From Curtobacterium sp. VKM Ac-1376 (GTDB taxonomy: Bacteria; Actinomycetota; Actinomycetes; Actinomycetales; Microbacteriaceae), in contig NZ_JADKRV010000002.1 in assembly GCF_015351025.1 (NCBI RefSeq), positions 248,001-312,000 of the forward strand: DNA of 64,000 nucleotides, in the 5' to 3' direction. This document shows, in pieces, positions 46,881 to 57,786 of the stretch; within the stretch, counting starts at the first letter, position 1, and the number at the start of each line of letters is the position of its first letter. Both the position numbers and the translations under genes were made by a program. The notes beneath the pieces are model-generated. The model had not been told where the DNA came from. It worked only from the letters and a program-made list of their open reading frames with translations, and did not search any database.

Positions 46881-47543
46881 TCAGCCCGCGGCTCCGGCTC
46901 CGGCCTCGAGGTGGGCGGGCAGCTCGTGGCCCATCCGATCACGCTTGGTGTCGAGGTAGCCGGCGTTCTGCGGCGAGACGCCGACGACGAGCGGGACGAG
47001 GGACTCGACCGTGATGCCGTGCTCCTCGAGCTGCCGTCGCTTCTCCGGGTTGTTCGACAGCAGACGGACCCGGGTGATGCCGAGGTCGGCGAGGATGCCC
47101 GCGGCTCCGCCGTAGGCCCGGGAGTCGGCGGGCAGGCCGAGGGCGAGGTTGGCGTCGAGGGTGTCGAGGCCGTCCTCCTGCAGGCGGTAGGCCTTCAGCT
47201 TGTTGATGAGGCCGATGCCGCGCCCCTCCTGCCCTCGCAGGTAGACGACGACGCCGCCCTCGGCAGCGATGGTGTCGAGCGCCGCGTCGAGCTGGGGGCC
47301 GCACTCGCACTTCAGCGACCCGAAGGCCTCGCCCGTCAGGCATTCCGAGTGCACGCGGACCAGCGCGCCGTCCGAGGGCAACGACCCGTCGGGCAGGGTG
47401 CCGATGATGGCGACGTGCTCGGCGCTCGTGACGAGGTCTCGGTAGGCGCGCATCTGGAAGGTGCCGTGCGTGGTCGGCACGTTCGTCGACACCTCGAAGT
47501 GGACCGGGCTCCCCGGCGTGGAGGAGGTCAGCGCGTCGCTCAT
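46881..47543 (-). CDS. ribA: GTP cyclohydrolase II
   Basis: Predicted 220 aa. RibA pattern: VRVHSECLTGEAFGSLKCEC (zinc Cys68, Cys79, Cys81), LRGQEGRGIGLINKL, DTLDANLALGLPADSR, RLLSNNPEKRRQLEEHGITV. Opens GTP to the pyrimidine precursor of riboflavin. It overlaps ribD by 4 nt (ATGA). No fused RibB (DHBP synthase) domain, so that activity must be encoded elsewhere. Confidence 0.93.
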   Translation of the reverse strand: MSDALTSSTPGSPVHFEVSTNVPTTHGTFQMRAYRDLVTSAEHVAIIGTLPDGSLPSDGALVRVHSECLTGEAFGSLKCECGPQLDAALDTIAAEGGVVVYLRGQEGRGIGLINKLKAYRLQEDGLDTLDANLALGLPADSRAYGGAAGILADLGITRVRLLSNNPEKRRQLEEHGITVESLVPLVVGVSPQNAGYLDTKRDRMGHELPAHLEAGAGAAG

Positions 47544-48655
47544 GTGGTGCTCCGGTCGTTCGTGGACCCGTCGTCGTGGTGGTCGAGTGTCGCACCGTCG
47601 TCCAGATGCTGCGGATGCTCCGGGGGGCCGGGGTGCTGCGGTCGGGCTCGGACCAGCAGGTCGGGCCCGAGAGCGGTGGTCGACAGTACGTCCAACCGCC
47701 GACGCGCCGGCATGCTTCCCACGCCGAGGTCGCCCAGTGCGACACGGGGCCCGCCGAGGAGCACCGGCGCGACGTAGACGAGGTACTCGTCGGCGAGCCC
47801 TGCGGCGATGAGTGCCGAGGCGACGGTCGGTCCGCCCTCGACGAAGACCGAGTGCACGCCGTGCCCGCGCAGGGCACCGAGCGAGGTGGCCAGGTCGTGT
47901 CCGGGCAGGGTGACGAGCCCGCGCGGGTGCCGACGGACCGCGGCGTCGGCCGGAACCGCGCGGTCACCGAGCACCACGGCGAGCGGCTGGTCGGCGAGCA
48001 GTTCGCCGGCGTCCCCGCGCGCGGTCAGGCTCGGGTCGTCGGCCAGGACCGTACCGGTGCCGACGAGGATCGCGTCGTGGGCGGCGCGCTGTTCGTGGAC
48101 GTGCTGCCGCGCGGCGGCGCCGGTGATCCACTTGCTCGTACCGTCGGCCGCGGCGGCGCGACCGTCGAGGCTCGACGCCCACTTCACCGTCACCCACGGG
48201 CGACCGAGCCGGACCGAGAGCAGCCAGCGCTCGAGGAACGCTTCGGCCTCGGAGGCGAGCACACCCGAGACGACCTCGAGGCCCGCGGCGCGGAGGCGGT
48301 CTGCGCCCCCGTGCACGTCCGCGCCCGGGTCGTCGATCGCGTACACGACCCGGGCGACGCCGGCCTCGAGGAGTGCGACCGCGCAGGGGCCGGTGCGGCC
48401 GGTGTGGTTGCACGGTTCGAGGGTGACGACGGCCGTCGCGCCACGCAGGTGCTCCGGATCGACCTTCGCCATCGCGTCGACCTCGGCGTGCGGGGTGCCG
48501 GCGCCCTTGTGCCAGCCCTCGGCCAGCACGTCCCCTTCCGGGGAGAGGATGACGGCTCCGACGCGGGCGTGGTCGCCGACGGCGGGCCCGAGAGCCGCGA
48601 GTTCGAGACCGCGGCGCATCGCCCGGACCTCGGAGGGTCGTGCCGTGTCGCTCAC
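47540..48655 (-). CDS. ribD: Riboflavin deaminase-reductase
   Basis: Predicted 371 aa. Deaminase domain 1-145: HAE (His56, Glu58) and PCNHTGRTGPC (Cys82, Cys91) for zinc. Reductase domain ~150-335: WVTVKWASSLDGRAA, WITGAAARQHVHEQRAAHDA, VFVEGGPTVASALIAAGLAD. Residues ~335-371 are an unusual His/Asp-rich tail (PPEHPQHLDDGATLDHHDDG). Performs the two steps after GTP cyclohydrolase II. Coupled to ribA. Confidence 0.93.
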   Translation of the reverse strand: MSDTARPSEVRAMRRGLELAALGPAVGDHARVGAVILSPEGDVLAEGWHKGAGTPHAEVDAMAKVDPEHLRGATAVVTLEPCNHTGRTGPCAVALLEAGVARVVYAIDDPGADVHGGADRLRAAGLEVVSGVLASEAEAFLERWLLSVRLGRPWVTVKWASSLDGRAAAADGTSKWITGAAARQHVHEQRAAHDAILVGTGTVLADDPSLTARGDAGELLADQPLAVVLGDRAVPADAAVRRHPRGLVTLPGHDLATSLGALRGHGVHSVFVEGGPTVASALIAAGLADEYLVYVAPVLLGGPRVALGDLGVGSMPARRRLDVLSTTALGPDLLVRARPQHPGPPEHPQHLDDGATLDHHDDGSTNDRSTT

Positions 48656-48710
48656 GAGCCGAGCTTACCGGCGGGGTTGGGTGACGCGTCACCACGTATT
48701 GTGCGGGTGC

Positions 48711-49265
48711 TCAGGCGATGGGCCAGGGGATGGCGGAGGCGGGGCTGCCGTCGGCGCGCCGCAGCGCCGTCCAGGCGGTGGTCGGAGCGCCGTCGCGCGC
48801 GGGGATGCGTGCTTCGCCGAGGCCGGTGTACGAGAACCCGGTGGCGCGAGCGACGCGCGCCGAGGCCGTGTTGCCCTCGTAGCACTCCCAGTAGACGTCC
48901 GGGGCACCGGCCTCGAAGGCCCAGCCGACGACGAGGTCGACGGCGTCGCGCATGAGCCCGGTACCGCGTGCCGACGGCGCGAGCCAGAACCCGAGGTCGC
49001 GGCCCGCAGTGCGGTAGCTGATGACGCCCTCGAGCCAGTTCGACCCGGAACGTCGGATCGCCCAGGTGTACTCGCGGTCCGATGCCCATCCGGGTCCGAC
49101 GAGTGCGTCGACGAACGTCCGGGCGTCCTGCTCACGGTAGGGCGTCGGGACGGTGGTCCAGCGGACGATCTCCGGGTCCTGACAGGCGTCCGTGATGGCT
49201 GCGGCATCGGCCCGAGTGGGCACGTCGAGACGGACCCGGGCGGACTCCAGCGTGACGGGTCGCAT
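48711..49265 (-). CDS. GNAT acetyltransferase, RimJ/RimL type
   Basis: Predicted 184 aa: LESARVRLDVPTRADAAAIT, LGFWLAPSARGTGLMRDAVD (acetyl-CoA loop Q/R-x-x-G-x-G/A variant ARGTG), YWECYEGNTASARVARATGF. Acetylates an amino group, commonly protein N-termini or antibiotics. Ends 2 nt before trpS in the same direction, so co-transcribed after it. Confidence 0.83.
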   Translation of the reverse strand: MRPVTLESARVRLDVPTRADAAAITDACQDPEIVRWTTVPTPYREQDARTFVDALVGPGWASDREYTWAIRRSGSNWLEGVISYRTAGRDLGFWLAPSARGTGLMRDAVDLVVGWAFEAGAPDVYWECYEGNTASARVARATGFSYTGLGEARIPARDGAPTTAWTALRRADGSPASAIPWPIA

Positions 49266-49267
49266 CG

Positions 49268-51177
<1,910 letters not shown>

Positions 51178-51305
51178 GCAGAACACCTTATCGGCGGGTG
51201 CCGACAGCCCTGGACGCCTCCACGGACGCACGGGAGGCACGGTGCCAGCCGGCACCGTTGCCTCCCGTCCGCTCTGTGGTCGCGTGCAGGACGCGACCTG
51301 CGCGA

Positions 51306-51578
51306 TCAGGCCGCGTCGTGGTCCGTCTTCAGGAACTCGACCAGGCTGTCCGCGGTGGTCTCGGCGTCGTCGCCCGACACGGTGAGGGTGACCTCGTCGC
51401 CGTTCTCGATGCCGAGCCCGAGCAGGGCGAGGATGCTGCCGGCGTTCCCGGACTTGTCGCCCTTGGCGATCGTGACCTGGTGCCCCGACGCCGTCACGGT
51501 CTGGACGAAGAGGGATGCGGGGCGAGCGTGCAGGCCGGATGCGCTGGCGACGGTCACGGTGCGGGTGGCTTCGGACAT
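51306..51578 (-). CDS. ptsH: HPr phosphocarrier protein
   Basis: Predicted 90 aa from ATG 51578 (AGGAG). Active site SGLHARPASLFV with His17, second motif KSGNAGSILALLGLGI. Transfers phosphate from enzyme I (gene at 52682) to sugar EIIA proteins. Encoded with ptsI and the mannitol genes, in opposite orientation to ptsI and separated from it by the DeoR-type gene. Confidence 0.92.
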   Translation of the reverse strand: MSEATRTVTVASASGLHARPASLFVQTVTASGHQVTIAKGDKSGNAGSILALLGLGIENGDEVTLTVSGDDAETTADSLVEFLKTDHDAA

Positions 51579-51647
51579 CGATGTACTCCTGTCGATGGGT
51601 GGTTGGCTCATGCTAGCGAGCGCTGGGTGGGCGGGAACGGGGCACGG

Positions 51648-52418
51648 TCAGGGTCGGCCGGGCCAGAAGACCTCGGTGCCGGCGGCCTCGACCTCGCGGA
51701 CCAGGTCGAGGTTGACGGCGGGGTCGGTGATGATCGTGTCGATCGCGGCGAGCGGGGCGACGCGACCGAACTCCTCACGGCCGAACTTGGTGTGGTCGGC
51801 GAGCAGGATGCTCCGGCGGGCGGACTTGATCATCGCGCTCTTCACGGCGGCCTCGGCCATGTTGTGGGTCGTCAGGCCGCGCTCCGGGGTGATCCCGTTG
51901 ATGCTGATGAACGCGACGTCGACGCTCACCATGCCGATCAGCTGGTGCGTCCAGGTCCCGACGCCGGCCAGGGAGTCGCTGCGGATGTTCCCGCCGAGCA
52001 GGTGCAGGTCGATGCCCGGGCGGTTCGCGACGGCGGTGGCGACGGGGAGCGAGTGCGTGACGACCGTGAGCCCGCGGTCGGTCGGCAGCATCTCGGCCAG
52101 GCAGATGGTCGAGGTGCCGGCGTCGATCATGACCGAGCCGTTCTCGGGCAGTTCCGCCAGGGCGGCCTCGGCGATGACCATCTTCTCGGTCTGGTTGATG
52201 CCGCCGCGGTCGCCGACGCCCGGGTGCAGGGTGATCCGCTCGACGGGGATGGCACCGCCGTGAGCGCGTCGGACGAGGCCGCGGCGCTCGAGACTCGTCA
52301 GGTCGCGACGGATGGTCTCCGGCGTGACCGCGAGCAGCTCGGCCAGTTCCTTGACGTCCACCCGGCCCTGAGCGCGCGCCTGCTCGACGATGCGCTGGTG
52401 GCGTTCTGGTGCGTACAT
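51648..52418 (-). CDS. DeoR-family transcriptional repressor
   Basis: Predicted 256 aa from ATG 52418. N-terminal winged helix: YAPERHQRIVEQARAQGRVD, VKELAELLAVTPETIRRDLT. DeoRC sugar-phosphate domain ~75-250 with MIDAGTSTICLAEMLPTDRG and LHLLGGNIRSDSLAGVG. Divergent from ptsI-mtlAFD and next to ptsH, so it most likely represses the mannitol/PTS genes until a sugar phosphate (mannitol-1-P or similar) binds. Confidence 0.9.
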   Translation of the reverse strand: MYAPERHQRIVEQARAQGRVDVKELAELLAVTPETIRRDLTSLERRGLVRRAHGGAIPVERITLHPGVGDRGGINQTEKMVIAEAALAELPENGSVMIDAGTSTICLAEMLPTDRGLTVVTHSLPVATAVANRPGIDLHLLGGNIRSDSLAGVGTWTHQLIGMVSVDVAFISINGITPERGLTTHNMAEAAVKSAMIKSARRSILLADHTKFGREEFGRVAPLAAIDTIITDPAVNLDLVREVEAAGTEVFWPGRP

Positions 52419-52681
52419 CGGACCTCGTCGTCTCGGTCGGAACGGAACGGACATGCTCGGGCACGGTATCGGCGCCGTCGCCGGCCGCGGTCGATCCGCC
52501 AGACGCAAACGGGCATCTGTTTCTGTATTTTTATCCCCGGATGTGTTTGTTTGTCAACGCGGATCGGGGTAGTGTGCTGCTCAGCCGCACGGATGTGGTC
52601 CGTCTCCGTGTCGCGTACACCGAACGAACCACCCGGCATGAACACCCCACCGCAAGCGCGTGTGAGATGAAGGAGTCTCGA
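52419..52681. promoter_or_regulatory. Divergent regulatory region, deoR-type / ptsI
   Basis: 263 bp. A relatively AT-rich core (about 52,505-52,560) contains TTTCTGTATTTTTATCC and TGTGTTTGTTTGTC with AAACA-type half-sites (also GAAACAG and CAAACGG on the other strand), as in DeoR-family operators. The ptsI ribosome site AAGGAG is at 52670-52675. Precise promoters not assigned. Confidence 0.55.
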
Positions 52682-54340
52682 ATGTCCGAACTGCTCGGCA
52701 CCGGCGTCGGCCGTGGCGTGGCCCACGGCCCCGTGCTCCGGATGGCTGACCCGCTCGGCGAACCGTCGAAGGACGCCCTGGTGGGTTCGGCGGACGACGC
52801 GAAGCAGGCCGTGCACGACGCACTGGCCGCCGTGGCGGACGACCTCAACAGGCGCGGGCAGCTCGCCGGTGGTGACGCCCAGGCAGTGCTCGAGGCCCAG
52901 GCGCTCATGGCGCAGGACCCCACGCTCCTCGACGACGTGCACACCCGCATCGACGGCGGCACCAACGCCGAGCGTGCTGTCCACGAGGCGTTCGCCCAGT
53001 TCCGCGACCTGCTCGTCGGCATGGGCGGCTACATGGGCGAGCGCGCAGCCGACCTCGACGACGTCGCCCAGCGCATCGTCGCGAAGCTCCGCGGCGTGCA
53101 CGCCCCCGGTGTCCCCGAGTCGGACGCCCCCTTCGTGCTCGTCGCCCGTGACCTCGCTCCGGCCGACACCGCCCTGCTCGACCTCGACAAGGTGCTCGCA
53201 CTCGTCACCCGCGACGGCGGCCCGACCTCGCACACCGCGATCCTCGCTCGCGCCAAGGGCATCACCGCGATCGTCGGCGTCACCGGCGCCGACGACCTGG
53301 TGGACGGGCAGCACGTCGTCGTCGACGCGATCGCCGGCACGGTCGTGACGGACCCCGACGCCGCGCTGGTCGCGGACGTCGAGCGCCGCATCGCCGACCG
53401 CCTCGCCGCTGCCGCTGCGCCGCTCACCGCCGGTGCGCTCGCCGACGGTCACGTCGTGCCCCTGCTCGCGAACCTCGGCAGCCCCGCCGACGCCGCCGGC
53501 GCCGTTGCTCTCGGTGCGGAGGGCGTGGGGCTCTTCCGCACCGAGTTCCTCTTCCTCGACTCGCCGAAGGCCCCCACGGTCGACGAGCAGACCGAGTCGT
53601 ACCGCCAGCTCCTCGCGGCGTTCCCCGGCAAGAAGGTCGTCGTGCGCGCGCTCGACGCCGGCGCCGACAAGCCCCTGCCGTTCCTCACCGACAAGGACGA
53701 GGAGAACCCGGCCCTCGGGCGCCGCGGCCTGCGTGCCCTGCGGAACCACCCCGAGGTCCTGCGCGACCAGCTCACCGCGCTCGCCCAGGCCGACGCCGCG
53801 ACCGAGGCCGACCTGTGGGTCATGGCCCCGATGGTCGCCGACGCCGAGGAGACCGAGTACTTCGTCACCCTGGCCCGCGAGCTCGGCATCCGTACCGCGG
53901 GCGTCATGGCCGAGGTGCCGTCGCTCGCGCTGATGGCCGAGCAGGTGTTCCAGAACGCCGACTTCGTGTCGATCGGCACGAACGACCTGACCCAGTACAC
54001 GATGGCCGCCGACCGCATGCTCGGCACCGTCGCGTCCTACCAGGACCCGTGGCACCCCGCCGTCCTGCGCCTCGTCGCGCAGCTCGGCACCGCGGGCGCC
54101 ACCGCCGGCAAGGCCGTCGGGATCTGCGGCGAGGCAGCAGCCGACCCGCTGCTCGCCGTCGTCCTGGTCGGTCTCGGGGCCACCACCCTCTCCATGACCC
54201 CCGCGGCCCTGGCCGACGTGCGCGCCGAACTCGGTCGCTACACGCTCGAACAGGCCCGCGAGATGGCGACGGCGGCACTCGCCGCGAGCACGGCGGCGGC
54301 CGCGAAGTCCGCTGCCGCGTCCGCGGTGCACCCCGCCTGA
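52682..54340 (+). CDS. ptsI: PTS enzyme I
   Basis: Predicted 552 aa from ATG 52682 (AAGGAG upstream). N-terminal phospho-His domain with DGGPTSHTAILAR (His184), PEP-binding TIM barrel: VGLFRTEFLFLD, RALDAGADKPLPFL, SIGTNDLTQYTMAADR, and Cys in GKAVGICGEAAADP. Takes phosphate from PEP and gives it to HPr. First gene of the mannitol operon here. Ala-rich C-terminus. Confidence 0.95.
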   Translation: MSELLGTGVGRGVAHGPVLRMADPLGEPSKDALVGSADDAKQAVHDALAAVADDLNRRGQLAGGDAQAVLEAQALMAQDPTLLDDVHTRIDGGTNAERAVHEAFAQFRDLLVGMGGYMGERAADLDDVAQRIVAKLRGVHAPGVPESDAPFVLVARDLAPADTALLDLDKVLALVTRDGGPTSHTAILARAKGITAIVGVTGADDLVDGQHVVVDAIAGTVVTDPDAALVADVERRIADRLAAAAAPLTAGALADGHVVPLLANLGSPADAAGAVALGAEGVGLFRTEFLFLDSPKAPTVDEQTESYRQLLAAFPGKKVVVRALDAGADKPLPFLTDKDEENPALGRRGLRALRNHPEVLRDQLTALAQADAATEADLWVMAPMVADAEETEYFVTLARELGIRTAGVMAEVPSLALMAEQVFQNADFVSIGTNDLTQYTMAADRMLGTVASYQDPWHPAVLRLVAQLGTAGATAGKAVGICGEAAADPLLAVVLVGLGATTLSMTPAALADVRAELGRYTLEQAREMATAALAASTAAAAKSAAASAVHPA

Positions 54341-54440
54341 CCCACCACCCCCCAGCACCACCCGATCCCAGCACACCCGACCCCAGCACCACCATCCCCA
54401 TCACACCGCAGCAGCTCCACCACACAGAAAGTCACCGCAC

Positions 54441-55997
54441 ATGACAACGTCGTCCGTTGCAGCGCCCGACGCACCCGCGAAGTCGCGGGGCGGCGGACGC
54501 GTCGCCGTTCAGAAGTTCGGCACGTTCCTCTCCGGCATGGTCATGCCCAACATCGCGATCTTCATCGCGTGGGGCATCATCACCGCCTTCTTCATCGAGA
54601 CCGGCTGGACGCCCGTCGGCGTCCTCGGCGGGTTCGGTGAGACGGCCGGCGTCGCCAACCCCGGCCTCGTCGGCCCGATCCTGACCTACCTGATCCCGCT
54701 CGCGATCGCCATCCAGGGCGGCCGGATGGTCTACGACACCCGCGGTGCAGTCGTCGGTTCGATCATGACCATGGGCGTCATCATCGGCGCCAACGGCACG
54801 ACGATGATCCTCGGCGCGATGATCTGCGGGCCGCTCGGTGCCTACCTGATCAAGCAGATCGACAAGATCTGGGACGGCAAGATCAAGCCCGGCTTCGAGA
54901 TGCTCGTCAACAACTACGCGGCCGGGATCCTGGGCTTCGGCCTCGCGATGGTCGGCTTCTTCTGGCTCGCGCCGCTGTTCAAGCTCATCGCCGAAGGCCT
55001 CGGCGACATGGTGGACTTCCTCGTGCAGCACTCGCTCCTGCCGATCGCCAGTGTCATCATCGAGCCGGCCAAGGTGTTCTTCCTGAACAACGCCATCAAC
55101 CACGGTGTGCTCGACCAGCTCGGGGCTGACCAGGTGAAGGAGTCGGGCAAGAGCATCCTGTTCCTGCTCGAGGCGAACCCCGGCCCCGGCCTCGGTCTGC
55201 TGCTCGCCTTCACCTTCTTCGGTGTCGGCATCGCCCGCTCGACCGCTCCCGGCGCGATCATCATCCAGTTCTTCGGTGGCATCCACGAGATCTACTTCCC
55301 GTACGTGCTGCAGAAGCCGATCCTGTTCATCGCCGTCATCCTCGGTGGTGCCACGGGCGTCGCGACGAACGTCGCGTTCCAGTCCGGGCTCGTCGCCCCC
55401 GCGTCGCCGGGTTCGATCTTCGCGGTGCTCGGAGCGACGGAGCGCAACAGCTTCCTCGGCGTCATCCTGTCGGTCATCCTGTCCGCGGCGGTCTCGTTCG
55501 CGGTCTCGTCCTTCTTCCTCCTCGCCAGCCGCAAGCGCGACCTGGCGAACGGCGGCGGCGACATGAGCGCCGCGATGGCGAAGCTCCAGGCCAACAAGGG
55601 CCGTGACGTCAACGCGGCGACCTCCGGCCTGCTCGGCAACAACTCCCCGGCCAACGAGGAAGAGGCCGAGGCCTCCCTCGGCGGCGTCGGCTCGGCGAGC
55701 ACGGCGACGGCGACGAAGGTCCAGAACCTGGTCTTCGCCTGCGACGCCGGCATGGGCTCGAGCGCGATGGGCGCCAGCGTCCTGCGCAACAAGATCAAGA
55801 AGGCGGGCATCGAAGGGGTCACGGTCTCCAACAAGGCGATCGCGAACCTGTCCGGTGACGAGGACCTGATCATCACGCAGGAAGAACTGACGGACCGCGC
55901 CAAGCAGAAGAACCCGAACGCGCAGCACGTGTCGGTCGGCAACTTCATGAACGCGCCGCAGTACGACCAGGTCGTCGAGCAGCTGAAGAACCAGTAA
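54441..55997 (+). CDS. mtlA: PTS mannitol permease, EIICB
   Basis: Predicted 518 aa. EIIC membrane domain ~20-365 (MVMPNIAIFIAWGIITAFFI, GANGTTMILGAMICGPLG, EANPGPGLGLLLAFTFFG, GGIHEIYFPYVLQ with His282/Glu283). Linker, then EIIB domain ~425-518 with phosphocysteine Cys434 (FACDAGMGSSAMG). Imports mannitol as mannitol-1-phosphate. The EIIA domain is separate (mtlF), a split system. Ribosome site is weak (AGAAAG); a GC-rich spacer with short repeats precedes it. Confidence 0.95.
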   Translation: MTTSSVAAPDAPAKSRGGGRVAVQKFGTFLSGMVMPNIAIFIAWGIITAFFIETGWTPVGVLGGFGETAGVANPGLVGPILTYLIPLAIAIQGGRMVYDTRGAVVGSIMTMGVIIGANGTTMILGAMICGPLGAYLIKQIDKIWDGKIKPGFEMLVNNYAAGILGFGLAMVGFFWLAPLFKLIAEGLGDMVDFLVQHSLLPIASVIIEPAKVFFLNNAINHGVLDQLGADQVKESGKSILFLLEANPGPGLGLLLAFTFFGVGIARSTAPGAIIIQFFGGIHEIYFPYVLQKPILFIAVILGGATGVATNVAFQSGLVAPASPGSIFAVLGATERNSFLGVILSVILSAAVSFAVSSFFLLASRKRDLANGGGDMSAAMAKLQANKGRDVNAATSGLLGNNSPANEEEAEASLGGVGSASTATATKVQNLVFACDAGMGSSAMGASVLRNKIKKAGIEGVTVSNKAIANLSGDEDLIITQEELTDRAKQKNPNAQHVSVGNFMNAPQYDQVVEQLKNQ

Positions 55998-56026
55998 CGC
56001 CACAACCAGTAACGAAGTGCAGTATC

Positions 56027-56055
56027 GGAGGGGACGGGTCTGACCCGTCCCCTCC
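56027..56055 (+). terminator. Intercistronic hairpin mtlA-mtlF
   Basis: GGAGGGGACGGG, loop TCTGA, CCCGTCCCCTCC: 12-bp stem between mtlA and mtlF, without a T run. Just before it AACCAGTAACG is directly repeated (stop codon of mtlA duplicated 16 nt apart). Likely mRNA processing/attenuation. Confidence 0.65.
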
Positions 56056-56085
56056 ATCACGTCCTCAACACAAGGAGAACCCCCG

Positions 56086-56523
56086 ATGCCCGTCCTGCAG
56101 GAGAGCCAGATCCGCATCCACACCGAGGACACCGCGCCGACCAAGTCGGAAGCGATGAAGGAGGCGGCCGAGATCCTCGAAGCTGCGGGCTCGGTCACGG
56201 CCGACTACTACCCGGCGATGCTCGAGCGCGAGAAGAGCGTGTCCACGTACATGGGCAACTTCCTCGCCATCCCGCACGGCACCAACGACGCCAAGGACGC
56301 CATCAAGTCCTCCGCCCTGTCGTTCATCCGCTACGCCAGCCCGATCGACTGGGACGGCAACCCCGTGCGCTTCGTCGTCGGCATCGCCGGCGTGAACAAC
56401 GAGCACCTCGACATCCTGTCGAAGATCGCGATCGTGTTCTCCGATGAGGACGAGGTCCAGAAGCTCACCGACGCCGCGGACACCGCCGCGATCCTGTCGA
56501 TCCTCGGCGAGGTGAACGAGTGA
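56086..56523 (+). CDS. mtlF: PTS mannitol EIIA
   Basis: Predicted 145 aa, AAGGAG upstream. EIIA-mannitol fold: SEAMKEAAEILEAAGSVTAD, STYMGNFLAIPHGT with phosphorylated His64, RFVVGIAGVNNEHLDILSKI. Accepts phosphate from HPr and passes it to Cys434 of MtlA. Stop overlaps the mtlD start (GTGA). Confidence 0.93.
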   Translation: MPVLQESQIRIHTEDTAPTKSEAMKEAAEILEAAGSVTADYYPAMLEREKSVSTYMGNFLAIPHGTNDAKDAIKSSALSFIRYASPIDWDGNPVRFVVGIAGVNNEHLDILSKIAIVFSDEDEVQKLTDAADTAAILSILGEVNE

Positions 56524-57677
56524 GCACCAGCACCGCCGTCCACTTCGGCGCCGGCAACATCGGCCGGGGGTTCGTCGGGCTGCTGCTCCACGAGGCCGGG
56601 TACGAGGTCGTCTTCGCCGACGTCGCTGCCCCGCTCATCGACGCCCTGGCTGCCGCCGACTCGTACACGGTGCACGAGGTCGGGGCGGGCGCCCAGGACC
56701 ACGAGGTCACGAACTTCCGTGCGCTGAACAGCGCGCAGGACGAGGACGGGGTGGTCGCCGAGATCGCCGCCGCCGCGATCGTCACCTGCGCCGTGGGCCC
56801 GAACGTCCTGCGGTTCATCGCCCCGGTCATCGCCCGCGCGCTCGTCGCCCGCGCCGCCGCCGCCGCGCCGATCGCCGTGATGGCGTGCGAGAACGCCCTC
56901 AACGCCACCGACCGACTGCGCGAGTTCATCGTCGCCGCCCTGCCGGAGGACGGCCGCGACGAGGCGCTGGCGAAGGCAGTCTTCGCGAACACCGCGGTCG
57001 ACCGCATCGTGCCCGCGCAGCCCGAGGGCGGCGGACTCGACGTGACCGTCGAGACCTACTACGAGTGGGCGATCGACCGCACGCCGTTCGGCGGGAACGA
57101 GCCGGAGATCCCCGGGGTGCACTACGTCGACGGCCTCGCCGCGTCCATCGAGCGCAAGCTGTTCACGGTGAACACCGGTCACGCCACCGTCGCGTACCAC
57201 GGCTTCGTCGCCGGGGCCGACAAGATCTCCGACGCCATCGCGATCCCCGCCGTGCGCTCCGCACTCGAGTCCGTGCTCGCCGAGACGAGCGACCTGCTCA
57301 TCCGACGGCACGAACTCGACCCCGAGGTACACCGGGCCTACGTGCAGGCCATCATCGGCCGGTTCGAGAACCCGCACCTGCCCGACACCGTGACCCGTGT
57401 CGGCCGCCAGCCGCTCCGGAAGCTGTCGCGCGACGAGCGGTTCGTCTCGCCCGCCGCCGCGCTGGCCGAGGACGGCACGGAGCCGACGGCGCTGCTGGAC
57501 GCGATGGGTGCGGCCCTGCGCTTCGACGTCGTGGACGACGAGCAGAGCGTCGAACTGCAGGCCCTGCTGGCGTCGGATGCATCCGACGCGGACGTCGCCA
57601 CGCAGATCACCGGTCTCGCTGCGGAGCACCCGCTGCACGCCGCCTTCACGGACCGGATCCGGTCCGCACGCGCCTGA
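56520..57677 (+). CDS. mtlD: Mannitol-1-phosphate 5-dehydrogenase
   Basis: Predicted 385 aa from GTG overlapping mtlF. Rossmann start AVHFGAGNIGRGFVGLLLHE, ACENALNATDRLREF, and the polyol dehydrogenase signature around RKLFTVNTGHATVAYHGFVA with Lys162-type catalytic Lys. Oxidises mannitol-1-P to fructose-6-P with NAD, completing mannitol entry into glycolysis. Confidence 0.94.
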   Translation: MSTSTAVHFGAGNIGRGFVGLLLHEAGYEVVFADVAAPLIDALAAADSYTVHEVGAGAQDHEVTNFRALNSAQDEDGVVAEIAAAAIVTCAVGPNVLRFIAPVIARALVARAAAAAPIAVMACENALNATDRLREFIVAALPEDGRDEALAKAVFANTAVDRIVPAQPEGGGLDVTVETYYEWAIDRTPFGGNEPEIPGVHYVDGLAASIERKLFTVNTGHATVAYHGFVAGADKISDAIAIPAVRSALESVLAETSDLLIRRHELDPEVHRAYVQAIIGRFENPHLPDTVTRVGRQPLRKLSRDERFVSPAAALAEDGTEPTALLDAMGAALRFDVVDDEQSVELQALLASDASDADVATQITGLAAEHPLHAAFTDRIRSARA

Positions 57678-57695
57678 CGACGTCAGCACCGACGA

Positions 57696-57733
57696 ACGGG
57701 AGGCCCGTCACCAGCTGGTGACGGGCCTCCCGT
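57696..57733. terminator. Bidirectional terminator after mtlD
   Basis: ACGGGAGGCCCGTCACCAG and CTGGTGACGGGCCTCCCGT form a 38-bp uninterrupted palindrome. Ends the mtl operon. Confidence 0.8.
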
Positions 57734-57786
57734 CCGTCCACCGGTTGCCTCGACCACCGTGGGCCGCGACGCGTACCGTCGCCCCC

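Noticed and set aside
52409..52681. Upstream extension of the ptsI reading frame
   Set aside because: The frame is open but the AAGGAG and conserved N-terminus place the start at ATG 52682; the extension lies in the divergent promoter region.
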